DNA from: Pseudomonadota bacterium
GTDB taxonomy: Bacteria > Pseudomonadota > Gammaproteobacteria > Acidiferrobacterales > Acidiferrobacteraceae
Assembly (NCBI GenBank): GCA_021777535.1
Contig: JAJYDN010000021.1
Location: 1-38,448, forward strand
Direction: 5' to 3'
DNA length: 38,448 nt
Shown in pieces: positions 1 to 8,057 of the stretch. The notes below the pieces were generated by a model. That model was not told the DNA's origin. It did no database searches and worked only from the letters and a program-made list of their open reading frames with translations. A program made the position numbers and the translations under genes. Numbering within the stretch: position 1 is the stretch's first letter; every line of letters begins with the position of its first letter.

Positions 1-66
1 AGTCAGAACGACGTGCTTCAACACATCGGCGGCCGAGCCTGCGTGGAAACCGTGCTGATAGTTCAC
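1..66 (-). CDS. rlmJ: RlmJ, 23S rRNA (adenine2030-N6)-methyltransferase, N-terminal fragment
   Basis: Only the first 22 codons are inside the window; the gene continues past the left edge. Reading the minus strand from a GTG at 66-64 gives VNYQHGFHAG followed by SAADVLKHVVL. This is the characteristic N-terminus of RlmJ (E. coli begins MLSYRHSFHAGNHADVLKH). RlmJ uses S-adenosylmethionine to methylate A2030 of 23S rRNA. The GTG start overlaps the TGA stop of the upstream MazG-like gene (GTGA), which implies co-transcription and translational coupling. The identification rests on a short but very distinctive stretch. Confidence 0.85.
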   Translation of the reverse strand, partial: MNYQHGFHAGSAADVLKHVVLT

Positions 67-413
67 TGGTAATCCGTGTACTTGCGGGCGCTGCCCCGCA
101 CCTTGTCGGCGGGATACTTCTGGGCGTTCTTCCCGATCTTGTCACGGGCGGCCCGCTCGAGATCGATGCCGGTCCGGTCGGCAAACCGGATGAGGTAGAG
201 AAGCACATCGGCCGCCTCTTCGGCGACCGCCTGGTGCTGGACGGGGGTCAGCGCCTGGCTCTGTTCCTCGGTCAGCCACTGCAGCTGCTCGACCAGTTCG
301 CCCGCCTCGACCACGAGCGCCATGGCGAGATTCTTCGGGGAGTGGTACTGCTCCCAGTCACGCTCTTTTGCAAAGCGTCGCAATTGCTCACGCAGGTCGT
401 TTAAAACCGACAT
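63..413 (-). CDS. MazG-like nucleotide pyrophosphohydrolase
   Basis: The 116-residue protein is an all-alpha NTP pyrophosphohydrolase of the short MazG-like (iMazG / RS21-C6, dCTPase-like) family, which cleaves non-canonical or excess (d)NTPs to NMP and pyrophosphate. The metal-binding signature is visible: VEAGELVEQLQW early, then EEAADVLLYLIRFAD about 20 residues later, matching the ExxE...ExxD pattern. Length fits this single-domain family. The ATG at 413 gives MSVLNDLREQL, typical for the family; the frame stays open further upstream, but that extension is low-complexity and was not used. The stop overlaps the GTG of rlmJ, so the two probably form an operon. The exact substrate cannot be told from sequence. 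Confidence 0.85.
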   Translation of the reverse strand: MSVLNDLREQLRRFAKERDWEQYHSPKNLAMALVVEAGELVEQLQWLTEEQSQALTPVQHQAVAEEAADVLLYLIRFADRTGIDLERAARDKIGKNAQKYPADKVRGSARKYTDYQ

Positions 414-453
414 ACAAGCCCCCATACAGGATCGTGTTGATGCGAGACGTGCG

Positions 454-522
454 ACTCTACCACAATGCCCGGATGCCCGTTGGCGGGCTTTTTTGCCGCC
501 CGGCCCGTTTTGTTGGTAGAGT
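454..522 (+). repeat. Intergenic compound hairpin with terminator-like core
   Basis: An outer inverted repeat pairs ACTCTACCACAA (454-465) with TTGT-T-GGTAGAGT (510-522), 12 bp with one bulge. Inside lies GCCCG TTGG CGGGC followed by TTTTTT (474-494), which reads as an intrinsic terminator on the plus strand. The T-run is followed by GCCGCCC, which can also pair back to GGCGGGC, so alternative folds exist. It sits between the mazG-like start (413) and the plus-strand gene at 601. No plus-strand gene inside the window lies upstream for it to terminate. A related core occurs at 6206-6246. Confidence 0.45.
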
Positions 523-600
523 GGATGGTTCGCGCCACTGCAACCAAAGCCAGGCGGCGTGGTCTCATCCTGCCGATCTGAACACATTCGGAGAGATTCC

Positions 601-993
601 ATGGATTACCAGCAGGCACAAAATCAGTTGTCACAGGTTCAGCAACAGTCGCAGATGGTCATGCAGAAACTGCAGGCATTCGCCCAGAAGCTTGGCGCCG
701 CAGCGCCCGATCCGACTACGGGCCGCGAATGGGCGATGGATCTGCGCGAAGTCGCGATGGCAGTCCAGGGACAGGCCCAGCAGACGAGCATGCTGCTAAG
801 CCAGATGGCCGACTACATCGGCCGCCTGGAAAACGAGATGGCAACCCATCCGACGACGAATGTGCAGCCGACCGGCTGGGCGACCCAGTCGTCCGGCGGC
901 GGCTTCATGGGCGCGCTGACCAGCGGCCTGGGGATGGGCGCGGGTTTTGCGGTCGCAGACGATCTCGTCAACGATCTATTCAACCTGTTTTAG
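601..993 (+). CDS. Conserved-looking small protein of unknown function
   Basis: The 130-residue protein has no recognised family. Residues 1-85 are rich in Gln, Ala and Met ([16 protein letters not shown]) and should be helical, probably coiled coil. Residues 95-130 are Gly-rich and hydrophobic ([15 protein letters not shown]) and end with acidic-amphipathic [11 protein letters not shown]. The layout of a helical body and a glycine-rich hydrophobic tail resembles DUF2076-type proteins in style only; I do not assert homology. The ATG at 601 has a GGAGAG-like ribosome site 6 nt upstream. The stop lies inside the 3' end of convergent argH, an 18 bp tail-to-tail overlap. Confidence 0.7.
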   Translation: MDYQQAQNQLSQVQQQSQMVMQKLQAFAQKLGAAAPDPTTGREWAMDLREVAMAVQGQAQQTSMLLSQMADYIGRLENEMATHPTTNVQPTGWATQSSGGGFMGALTSGLGMGAGFAVADDLVNDLFNLF

Positions 994-2376
994 GGCGCGC
1001 AACCGCGCGCTGGCCCGCGCCACCGCCGCCCGCACCTGGGCGGGCGCGGTGCCCCCGAAATGGTTGCGCGCGGCAAGCGAGCCCTCCAGTGTGAGGACCG
1101 CGAACACGTCCTCGCCGATGATGGGCGCGCACTGGCGCAGCTCGGCGAGCGGGAGCGCCGCCAGATCGACTCCGCGGTCGATGGCAAGCCGCACGGCTTT
1201 GCCGGAGGCCTCATGGGCGTCGCGGAATGGCATCCCCCGGCGAACCAGGTAATCCGCGAGATCCGTCGCCGTGGCGTAGCCGCGGCCGGCTTCCGCGCGC
1301 ATCCGTTCCCGGTGAAAGGTCGTTGCCGGCAGCAGTTCGGTGAGGGCGCGCAGGCTGTCTGCGAGGGTGTCGAGCGTATCGAAGAGGGCCTCCTTGTCCT
1401 CCTGGTTGTCCTTGTTGTAGGCGAGCGGCTGGCCTTTCATGAGCATCAAGAGGCCCACCAGATGACCGGTTACCCGTCCGGTCTTGCCGCGCAAAAGCTC
1501 CGGGACATCCGGGTTTTTCTTCTGGGGCATGATGGATGAGCCCGTGCAAAACCCGTCTGCGAGCTCGATGAAACCAAATTGCGGCGTCGACCAGAGCACG
1601 AGTTCTTCGGCAATGCGGGACAGGTGCACCATGGCAAGCGCCGCATCTGCCGTGACCTCGATGACGAAGTCCCGGTCCGATACACTGTCCAGCGAGTTTT
1701 CGGATACCGCCGCAAAGCCGAGCAGCCGCGCCGTGAGTTGCCGGTCGATCGGAAAGCTGGTGCCGGCCAGGGCGCCCGCCCCGAGCGGCAGGACGTTGAT
1801 GCGCGTGCGCGCCTCTTGCAGGCGGGCATGATCCCGCAGGAACATCTCAAACCACGCGAGCAGGTGGTGCCCCAAGGTAACGGGTTGGGCGACCTGCAGA
1901 TGCGTAAAGCCGGGCATCACGGTGTCCGCCTCGGCAGCAGCGATGTGCACGAGGACCTGCATGAGCTCTTCAAGGCGCCCGAGCAGACCGTCGACCTGGT
2001 CGCGCAGATAGAGCCGTATGGTGGTTGCCACCTGGTCGTTGCGCGAGCGTGCGGTGTGCAGCTTCTTGCCGGCCTCGCCGATGCGTTCGGTCAGGACCGC
2101 CTCGATGTTCATGTGGACGTCTTCCCGCGCCACGGACCACGTAAACTGGCCGGCGTCGATTTCGGCCTCGATGGCCGTGAGGCCCTCACAGATCCGGGCG
2201 GCCTCGTTTTGCGAGAGGACCCCGACCGCCGCGAGCATCTGCGCGTGCGCCTTGGAGCCCTGGATGTCGTGGTGATAGAGGCGCCGATCAAAGCCGACGG
2301 AGGCGGTAAAGTGTTCCACGAAGGCGTCGGTCGGCCCGCTGAAGCGGCCCTTCCAGGCCTTGTCGGGAGTGGACAT
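976..2376 (-). CDS. argH: Argininosuccinate lyase
   Basis: ArgH splits argininosuccinate into arginine and fumarate, the last step of arginine synthesis, as a cytoplasmic homotetramer. The 466-residue protein has the fumarase/aspartase superfamily signature [15 protein letters not shown] around residue 280, plus TARSRNDQ and the [17 protein letters not shown] block. Length is normal. The ATG at 2376 gives [12 protein letters not shown], matching family N-termini; a TTG 21 nt upstream is an alternative. The 3' end overlaps the plus-strand gene at 601-993 by 18 bp. ArgH beside algZ-algR is the order known from Pseudomonas, which supports vertical inheritance. argB lies elsewhere in this window (34780). 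Confidence 0.96.
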   Translation of the reverse strand: MSTPDKAWKGRFSGPTDAFVEHFTASVGFDRRLYHHDIQGSKAHAQMLAAVGVLSQNEAARICEGLTAIEAEIDAGQFTWSVAREDVHMNIEAVLTERIGEAGKKLHTARSRNDQVATTIRLYLRDQVDGLLGRLEELMQVLVHIAAAEADTVMPGFTHLQVAQPVTLGHHLLAWFEMFLRDHARLQEARTRINVLPLGAGALAGTSFPIDRQLTARLLGFAAVSENSLDSVSDRDFVIEVTADAALAMVHLSRIAEELVLWSTPQFGFIELADGFCTGSSIMPQKKNPDVPELLRGKTGRVTGHLVGLLMLMKGQPLAYNKDNQEDKEALFDTLDTLADSLRALTELLPATTFHRERMRAEAGRGYATATDLADYLVRRGMPFRDAHEASGKAVRLAIDRGVDLAALPLAELRQCAPIIGEDVFAVLTLEGSLAARNHFGGTAPAQVRAAVARASARLRALKQVE

Positions 2377-2521
2377 GGTGGTGTCTGGCTCTGCCAAAAA
2401 AGAGCCATCTTACCGGATGGACCCCTTGGGGCGTAAGTCTTGCCGCCCGTCCGTGCGAGGCCGCCAATCATCGGTCGTACATTGAGCGGACTCGTCCGCT
2501 TGGTTAAGGTTATAGCGTTGT

Positions 2522-2611
2522 TCCTGGTGCCGGACTCTCCTTATGTGCACCCCCACCCCAAATACCGGACCAGGATTCTGCCCCTTAGAGTCATCTAAGG
2601 GGCTTTTTTTT
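2522..2611 (+). ncRNA. Candidate two-hairpin small RNA with anti-Shine-Dalgarno loop
   Basis: The first hairpin pairs TCCTGGT-(G)-CCGG (2522-2533) with CCGG-ACCAGGA (2565-2575). Its 31-nt loop (2534-2564) contains TCTCCTTA, close to the 16S rRNA 3' tail, and a C-rich run. Six nucleotides later comes a strong intrinsic terminator (stem 2581-2602 plus T8). No protein gene on the plus strand leads into this terminator. A weak promoter-like pair, TTGAGC (2482-2487) and TAAGGT (2505-2510) with a 17-bp spacer, would start transcription near 2517 and give a transcript of about 95 nt. This is inference from structure; the family is not recognised. Confidence 0.4.
2581..2611 (+). terminator. Strong rho-independent terminator
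   Basis: CCCCTTAGA (2581-2589) pairs perfectly with TCTAAGGGG (2594-2602) around a GTCA tetraloop; C2603 and an uninterrupted T8 run follow. This is the best-formed intrinsic terminator in the window. It terminates plus-strand transcription although no plus-strand protein gene lies upstream, which is the main reason to suspect a small RNA here. Confidence 0.85.
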
Positions 2612-3763
2612 ATCTCGGGTGCCCCCCGGAGGCTCAGGTGCAGGTCTGCGCGGCAGGATAACGGGGCTGGCCGCCCGATTTCCGCTGGGGCGCAAGGGGC
2701 ACAAGCGGGGCGTGTTCCCCGTACTGGCACGTTGCCCCCCCTGGGTGTCATGTAGTCCTGCTTCAGGAGGGCGAAGCTGCCGGAATAGACCGGAGGCTTT
2801 TGGTGCCCCTACGCCGGCAGCCGCATCTCCCTGGGTCTTTTGCGTAACCGGTAGGCGATGAGCGTCCCCGCGGCTGTGGCATGGCTGGGGCCGGGACCGG
2901 GAATGTGCGCTCCCTGATGGGGCATGCCGCTTACCCCACCGGGCAGGAGCGGGCGGTGTTCGATTCGCGTTCGTTGATGGACATCCTCGAACGTGCGGCC
3001 CATCCGGGGGCAGGCGGATCGTCATGGAAATCCCTTTCATGAGACACGGAAGAGTCCAGGCTGGCGAACGGGGTCGTGGGTGTCAAGAGCAAACCAAAAG
3101 GCAAAGTGCCCCCGGGCCACCCCTTGTCCTGCGTGTTTTCTCCCGCAAAAGGACCCGTCCCGGGGATCAGGAGGCGCGCATCCCGCGACGCCCCAATCCG
3201 TGCCGCCAGTGGTGCGGCAGTAACCGCCGGCTCGCGGATCGAGGTGTCCTGAACCACGGATTCGCCCCGCGTGCCGTCCATCCGGGACCCATTCGTTGTT
3301 CTGCCGTCCGCCCGGCCCGCGGATTCCGGAACCACCCTTTCCGGAAGACCCGCAACGCTGCTCAGTGCGCATCGCAGCCCATCGTGTGTTACCCGCTTAC
3401 CCCCATTTCTTGCACGTCCCGTTCCGGCGATGCCCCTCGATCCGTGTATCATCCGGGCGTCAACGCCGCCCCCCGACCGTGTGTGCAAGCCCTTTCAAAT
3501 CCATCGGCGGCCATCCCGGACGGCCATGCGGCTTGCGCGGCCATGGCCTCCAGCGCACACTTTGCGCGGGTTTTTTTGGCGCCTCTTCGCCGTGCGGCGC
3601 CGCCCAGGGCTGAGGCAGGCAGTGACCGTTCGCCGCAAAAAAAGCGCCGCCCGTTGGCCCGCGGTGTCGGGTGCGGGCTGCGTCCTGTACAAATCTGCGC
3701 AGCTTTTCGGTACTCTGGATCCGGGCAACGCGGTTGCGCGGGCCCATCCTAGCGGATCATGCC

Positions 3764-4843
3764 ATGAGAAATTCAGCCGCCTCCTTCATGCCCGATTTTG
3801 CGTCGTTTGCCACGGCCTGGCAGTTTCTCGTGCTCGCCGAGACGATCGCCATCGTCTTTACCATCAGCCTGAATGACCGCCTGGGCCACGGCGTTCTCCG
3901 CGACTTTCTGTTCCTGTCGGCATACGCCATCACGGTCGCGCTCGTCAGTCTCGGGCTTCTGAAAATGGCCAGCAAGTCGTTGCGCCGCCTGTCCGCGGTC
4001 AGGGCCTCGTCTGTGATCGTCGTCCTGCTGCTGATCGTCATCGCCGCCGTGACGGAGATCCTCGTCTACGCGCTCTACCGGGCAGGCTTCGTGTCCCAGC
4101 GCTGGCCCGCGTGGCACCTGCCCCTGCTGATCCACAGCCTTCTCATCGGCGCCATCGTCATGGTATTCGCGTTGCGCTATTTCTTCGTGTCCCATAAGGC
4201 CCAGGCCGATGCCAAGCTCGAGCAGGAAGCGCGCATGCAGGCGTTGCAGTCACGCATTCGCCCGCACTTTCTGTTCAACAGCATGAATAGCATCGCAAGC
4301 CTTACCCGGAGCGATCCACCGCGTGCGGAGGCGGCCCTCCAGGATCTGGCCGATCTCTTCCGTGTTTTGCTTGCCGATGCGCGCAAACTTGTACCCATTA
4401 CGGCCGAGCAGGAAATATCCCGCCAGTATCTGGAGATAGAAAAACTGCGTCTCGGTGACCGGCTTCACGTGGTCTGGCGTGTCAACAATGTGCCGAAAAA
4501 TGCGCTGATTCCAACGCTGACCTTGCAACCAATCCTGGAAAATGCGATCTATCACGGCATAGAACCCCGTTTCGGTGGTGGTACGGTGCGTGTAGAATTA
4601 TGGACGGACAACGGTGAGACGCTGAACGTGCTCATCAGTAATCCGATTCCCGATGTGCGCAAGCATGCGCACGGGAGCGGGAACAAGATCGCCATGGATA
4701 ACATCCGGCAGCGGCTCGCAAGCCACTTCGAGGACAATGCGAGCCTGCAGACGTTTGAGGAGGGCGGCCAGTATCACGTCAAAATAAAAATGCCCATTGT
4801 CCGTAATCAGGGGGGAAGACTGACTGCGGAGACCGTACGATGA
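3764..4843 (+). CDS. algZ: AlgZ/FimS-type LytS-family sensor histidine kinase
   Basis: The 359-residue membrane kinase has about four hydrophobic segments in residues 15-142 and no large periplasmic domain. A His_kinase domain of the LytS/YpdA type follows. The phospho-acceptor box is SRIRPHFLFNSMNSI with His168, and the N-box is LQPILENAIYHG with Asn260. The unorthodox ATPase lacks a classic HisKA dimerisation domain, as expected for AlgZ. The ATG at 3764 begins MRNSAASFMPDF; the longer upstream frame is not membrane-like. The stop overlaps an in-frame ATG of the response-regulator reading frame (ATGA). Position next to argH matches the Pseudomonas argH-algZ-algR locus. The signal sensed is unknown. 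Confidence 0.9.
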   Translation: MRNSAASFMPDFASFATAWQFLVLAETIAIVFTISLNDRLGHGVLRDFLFLSAYAITVALVSLGLLKMASKSLRRLSAVRASSVIVVLLLIVIAAVTEILVYALYRAGFVSQRWPAWHLPLLIHSLLIGAIVMVFALRYFFVSHKAQADAKLEQEARMQALQSRIRPHFLFNSMNSIASLTRSDPPRAEAALQDLADLFRVLLADARKLVPITAEQEISRQYLEIEKLRLGDRLHVVWRVNNVPKNALIPTLTLQPILENAIYHGIEPRFGGGTVRVELWTDNGETLNVLISNPIPDVRKHAHGSGNKIAMDNIRQRLASHFEDNASLQTFEEGGQYHVKIKMPIVRNQGGRLTAETVR

Positions 4844-4884
4844 TGAGAGAGTTGGCGCAACTGAATGAATCGCGGAGGGATGCG

Positions 4885-5616
4885 ATGAGGGTGTTGATCG
4901 TTGATGACGAGAAGCTCGCGCGCGATCGGCTGCGGGAGCTTTTGGGGGAGATGGGCGAGCACACGGTGGTGGGCGAGGCGATGAATGGCAGCGAAGCCAT
5001 CGAGCAGACGGAACGGCTGAACCCGGATGTCCTGCTCATGGATATCCGGATGCCGGGCATGGATGGGCTGGAGGCGGCCATGCATCTCATGAGTCTGGAT
5101 ACGCCGCCCGGCGTCATCTTTACGACCGCATACGATCAGCATGCGCTGGATGCCTTCGAGGTCAATGCCATCGACTATCTGCTAAAGCCCATCCGCAAGG
5201 ATCGTCTCGAGAAGGCGCTGGGCAAGGCGGGCAAGCTGACGCTACAGCAGTTGCAGGACTTGAATCAGGCGCAGGAACGGCCGGTCGTGCGTACGCACTT
5301 GAGCGTCCATCTGCGCGGCAATATCCGTTTGGTGCCGGTACAGGATGTGCTGTATTTTCTGGCCGACAACAAATACGTCACCGTGCGCACATCAGGCGAA
5401 GAGCACCTGATCGAGGATTCCCTGGTCAACCTGGAGCGGGAATTCGGGGAGAGCTTTTTGCGTATCCACCGCAATGCCCTGGTCGCAACACCGTATATCA
5501 GCGGCATCGAGAAGGACACGAGCGGGACGTGGCACGTGACCCTGAAGGGCCTCGACCGGCGCCTCGCGGTGAGCCGCCGCCATGCCGCCGCCGTGCGGCG
5601 CTGGGCGCGCCGCTGA
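4885..5616 (+). CDS. algR: AlgR-type LytTR response regulator
   Basis: The 243-residue protein has an N-terminal receiver domain (1-115) with acidic pocket Asp7/Asp8, phospho-acceptor Asp53 (LMDIRMPG) and Lys101 (LLKPI). A C-terminal LytTR DNA-binding domain follows (about 140-243: LRGNIRLVPVQDVLYF, FLRIHRNALV, RRLAVSRR). It is the partner of the upstream kinase. I chose the ATG at 4885 because a GGAGGG site lies 5 nt upstream and it begins MRVLIVDDEK as in the family. An ATG at 4840, overlapping the algZ stop, would add 15 residues and cannot be excluded. In Pseudomonas AlgR controls alginate, type IV pili and virulence genes; targets here are unknown. hemC/hemD, which follow in Pseudomonas, are absent. 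Confidence 0.9.
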   Translation: MRVLIVDDEKLARDRLRELLGEMGEHTVVGEAMNGSEAIEQTERLNPDVLLMDIRMPGMDGLEAAMHLMSLDTPPGVIFTTAYDQHALDAFEVNAIDYLLKPIRKDRLEKALGKAGKLTLQQLQDLNQAQERPVVRTHLSVHLRGNIRLVPVQDVLYFLADNKYVTVRTSGEEHLIEDSLVNLEREFGESFLRIHRNALVATPYISGIEKDTSGTWHVTLKGLDRRLAVSRRHAAAVRRWARR

Positions 5617-5627
5617 GCAGTAGCCGC

Positions 5628-6140
5628 TCACATCCGCCACAAGGCGGCCGCCGGGTGCATGACAACGCCATCGGGCGGCCGCAGCTGCCGTTGCCGGATG
5701 GCGTCCAGTGCCAGCGCCACTTTGGGGAAATCCCGCTGCAGGCGCCAGAAGACGCGGGCCTGGCTGTGATTGCGTTCGAGGTCGGCGCTCTGTCCAAATG
5801 CCGTGCGGCCATGATCCACGTAGTAGGCCAGTTGCCCGCGGGCGCGCAGGCGTTCCCGGAAAAAGCCGCTCATGAATAACGAGTATTCGCCGAGATGGCG
5901 GATGAGGAGGGCCGCGCGTGCCCGGTCGCATCCCTGTGTCTGCTCCAGTTCCGTCAGAAACTGCGCGAGCGTCGTCAGGTGGCGCTCATTGTGGTCCCGA
6001 AGAGGGTAGAGGGCTTCCGTGTGGGCGAAACGGGCCAGGATATCGGCAACGTAATCGATCGTCCCTGGTTCCGCGAGTCCCGCCTGGCAAAATCCATGCT
6101 GGACATGGCGGTGAAAGAATTGAAACAGACTCGGCCCCAT
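5628..6140 (-). CDS. Protein of unknown function
   Basis: The 170-residue soluble, helix-rich protein starts MGPSLFQFFHRH. It contains an alternation of conserved-looking aromatic and charged segments: HLTTLAQFLTELE, LGEYSLFMSGFFRERL, GQLAYYVDHGRTAFG and FWRLQRDFPKVALALD. No signal peptide or membrane segment is visible. The family is not recognised by me. The start at 6140 is supported by AGGAGG 8 nt upstream. A good -10 hexamer TATACT lies at 6183-6178 on the minus strand, about 37 nt upstream of the start. The stop is 11 bp from the algR stop, tail-to-tail. It could be an independent transcription unit. Confidence 0.75.
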   Translation of the reverse strand: MGPSLFQFFHRHVQHGFCQAGLAEPGTIDYVADILARFAHTEALYPLRDHNERHLTTLAQFLTELEQTQGCDRARAALLIRHLGEYSLFMSGFFRERLRARGQLAYYVDHGRTAFGQSADLERNHSQARVFWRLQRDFPKVALALDAIRQRQLRPPDGVVMHPAAALWRM

Positions 6141-6177
6141 GCAACACACCTCCTGCGCCGTACAATTCTTCGGGTAA

Positions 6178-6183
6178 GTATAT
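6178..6183 (-). promoter_or_regulatory. Probable -10 element for the 5628-6140 gene
   Basis: On the minus strand TATACT follows an A/T-rich TTTTA, 37 nt before the ATG. The corresponding -35 region (GTGCAC 17 bp upstream) is poor, so the promoter may be activator-dependent. Only the -10 is clear. Confidence 0.4.
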
Positions 6184-6205
6184 AAAACGCCCCGTTGCTG
6201 TGCAC

Positions 6206-6246
6206 GGCCGCCGGGCGGCTTTTTTGTGCCGCGCCCGTTTTGTGTG
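6206..6246 (+). repeat. GC hairpin with T-run, related to the element near 482
   Basis: GGGCGGC-TTTTTTGT-GCCGC(G)CCC is followed by GTTTTGTG. The order of blocks (GGCGG, C-T6-G, CCGC, CCCGTTTTGT) is shared with 482-513, so the two appear to be copies of one short intergenic element or two convergent terminator-like structures. It reads as a plus-strand terminator, yet no plus-strand gene lies directly upstream except distant algR (5616). Confidence 0.35.
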
Positions 6247-6409
6247 AGGCCCTCACCCTCTTCGTGCGCCGCCCGACCTGCAGGTGGCAGTCCCGCCGGG
6301 ACTGCAGGCCCATCGGAGGCGGGATCCGGCGGATATCAGCGGGTGCGCTGCGGGGCGTTCAGGGTGCAAGCGAGCTGGGCCGCTGCGCGCGGCGGGAGTC
6401 CTGGCGGCA

Positions 6410-7195
6410 TCAGGGATCGATGGCGGTGACGAGCTGGCGGTCGAATGTCCACGCGAGCGCGGCGCGCAGATCGAATGCGCCGTCCATGCGGGCTGCGGTT
6501 TCACAGCCGAGCGCAACCGCTTCGGCGAGCGGCCGGCCGTGCGCGAGTGCAAGCAGCCAGCGCCAGTTTGCGGGCATCAGGGTTTCCATGGTCACGGCCC
6601 GGCCCTGGCGGTAGACGACGACCGCTGCCGCCTCGCGTTGCTGAAGGGCTTTACGCGCCGCCTGTTTGTCGACGCGGCCGCTTGCCGCCGCGAAGATGCG
6701 CGCAACCGGGTATGGTGACGCGAAAAGCCGCAGGGAAGGGGCCAGCCGCAACCGCAGATGGGCCCAGGCCTGTCCGTCGATGGCGGCGAGGAGGGCAAGA
6801 GGCAGGCCCGGCTCCTCGGCAGCCGCCACGCTCTCGGTGCGGATCCATTCGAGACGCGCGACATCAGGGAGATAGGGATAAAGGGCGAGTTCGGGGCGTT
6901 TTTCCAGATAATCCGCAAAGGCGGCGCCGAAGTCCCGGAGATTACCCGTCGGCGCCCGATGCCAGCCGCCGTAGCCGCGGGCGGCATTGCGGAAGTAGCG
7001 TCGCCCGGTCAATGCCAGTACGACCGGGTAGGTGGTCTCGAGCGCATCACGCCAGGCAAGCCGCAACTGGTTGTGATAGACCCACAGGCGCCGTTGCGGG
7101 GCCAGCCCGTTGCCCGCCACGAACGCCGCGGCTTCGTCAAAAGCGCCCTCCGCCAATGCCCGGGCCCATTGCGCCTGGCAGCTAGCAAGCGACAT
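6410..7195 (-). CDS. bufC: BufC/HvfC-type DUF2063 protein, RiPP maturation partner
   Basis: The 261-residue protein belongs to the DUF2063 (HvfC/BufC) family, the accessory partner of MNIO-family oxidases in bufferin-type RiPP operons. The N-terminal domain (1-95) has the family pattern: APQRRLWVYHNQLRLAWRDALETTYPVVLALTG interrupted by short variable parts, then FRNAARGYGGWHRAPTGNLRDFGAAF. A C-terminal domain (about 110-260) follows. The ATG at 7195 ([14 protein letters not shown]) fits family N-termini and has GGGA 9 nt upstream; an ATG 9 nt further upstream is possible. It overlaps bufB by 14 nt and is the last gene of the bufABC operon. In homologous systems this subunit binds the precursor peptide and presents it to the MNIO enzyme. 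Confidence 0.88.
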   Translation of the reverse strand: MSLASCQAQWARALAEGAFDEAAAFVAGNGLAPQRRLWVYHNQLRLAWRDALETTYPVVLALTGRRYFRNAARGYGGWHRAPTGNLRDFGAAFADYLEKRPELALYPYLPDVARLEWIRTESVAAAEEPGLPLALLAAIDGQAWAHLRLRLAPSLRLFASPYPVARIFAAASGRVDKQAARKALQQREAAAVVVYRQGRAVTMETLMPANWRWLLALAHGRPLAEAVALGCETAARMDGAFDLRAALAWTFDRQLVTAIDP

Positions 7196-8057
7196 CACGG
7201 CCATTCCCGCTGGTGCTTCTCTGCGCGCGCCCGATTTCCGAGACGAGTTCGGCAAGCGGTGGCAGCGCGGCATCGCGCTCGAGCAAGGTCGGCCGGGGGC
7301 CCATCCGTGCCAGCACGGCATCGTAGAGCGCCCAGACCGCTTCAGGGACCGCCCGGTCGTGACTGTCGATCCACATCTCGCCGCCGGCAAACTGGTTGCA
7401 GTGGCAGCCGGCGAGATGGATTTCGCGCACCGCCGTCACATCGATACGGTTAAGGAAATCATGCGCATCCTCGCCATGGTTGCGCCCATTGACATACAAA
7501 TTGGTGAGATCCAGCAGCACCCCGCAGCCTGTTGCGCCAGCGAGCCCGTTGATGAGATCGACTTCATCGCGGTCGTCTTCGCGGTAACGCATGTATGCGG
7601 CGATTGGCTCGATGAGGAGCGAACGCTTCAGGTGGTCTTGCACCTGCTGGATATGGGCTACGAGACGGTCGTGGGTTTCCTGTGTGAACGGCATAGGTAA
7701 AAGCTGATGGAAATGGCGGCCTGCATGGGCCGTCCAGCAGAGATGCTCGGAGACGAGCGCCGGCTCAAGACGCAAGGTGAGTTCCGCCAGACAGTGCAGT
7801 GCCTGCGCATCGAGGGCGGCATTGCCGAGGCCCAGGCTCACGCCATGGAGACTTATCGCGTAATCGTGCCGCAATGTCTCCAGGTCGGCATAGTCCGCGC
7901 TGCCCGTATCCCGGTAGTTTTCGGGATGGATTTCCAGAAAGTCCACCCGCGGACGCAGCGTCCGCCACGCCTCATGATGGGGCCTGCGCAGGCCGATGCC
8001 GGTCCAGGCATCGGGTGTCTTGGAGGCACTGGCTACGGCTGATGCGACTTGGCCCAT
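7182..8057 (-). CDS. bufB: BufB, MNIO (DUF692) multinuclear non-haem iron oxidase
   Basis: The 291-residue DUF692 protein is a TIM-barrel multinuclear non-haem iron oxidase of the MbnB/HvfB/BufB family; such enzymes oxidise cysteines of RiPP precursors to heterocycles or related groups. The expected ligand-bearing motifs occur in order: [63 protein letters not shown] and [12 protein letters not shown]. The ATG at 8057 ([10 protein letters not shown]) lies inside the bufA coding end (25 nt overlap), with GAGG upstream. The longer open frame extending to 9122 is not used, because it runs antisense through bufA and purT. The copper- or metal-buffering role is inferred from family work on bufferins. 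Confidence 0.92.
   Translation of the reverse strand: MGQVASAVASASKTPDAWTGIGLRRPHHEAWRTLRPRVDFLEIHPENYRDTGSADYADLETLRHDYAISLHGVSLGLGNAALDAQALHCLAELTLRLEPALVSEHLCWTAHAGRHFHQLLPMPFTQETHDRLVAHIQQVQDHLKRSLLIEPIAAYMRYREDDRDEVDLINGLAGATGCGVLLDLTNLYVNGRNHGEDAHDFLNRIDVTAVREIHLAGCHCNQFAGGEMWIDSHDRAVPEAVWALYDAVLARMGPRPTLLERDAALPPLAELVSEIGRAQRSTSGNGRDVAC

Larger units (their letters stand above)
2377..3763. other. 1.4 kb region without a convincing protein gene
   Basis: This GC-rich stretch separates divergent argH and algZ. Several long reading frames exist on both strands, but they overlap each other, are rich in Arg, Pro and Gly, lack recognisable domains and lack good ribosome sites, so I treat them as spurious. 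Supported content is the candidate small RNA with its terminator at 2522-2611. A second T7 tract at about 3573-3579 follows a weak GCGCA/TGCGC hairpin. TGCCGC/GCGGCA pairs around 3200-3218. No tRNA, CRISPR or transposase was seen. Confidence 0.6.

Noticed and set aside
2482-2502. AGCGGA-CTCG-TCCGCT considered as a ribozyme or riboswitch piece
   Set aside because: A simple 6-bp hairpin; the conserved cores of hammerhead and known riboswitch classes are absent.
2591-3876. Several overlapping reading frames of 100-240 codons on both strands between argH and algZ
   Set aside because: Arg/Pro/Gly-rich composition, no domains, no good ribosome sites and mutual overlap; typical of chance frames in GC-rich DNA.
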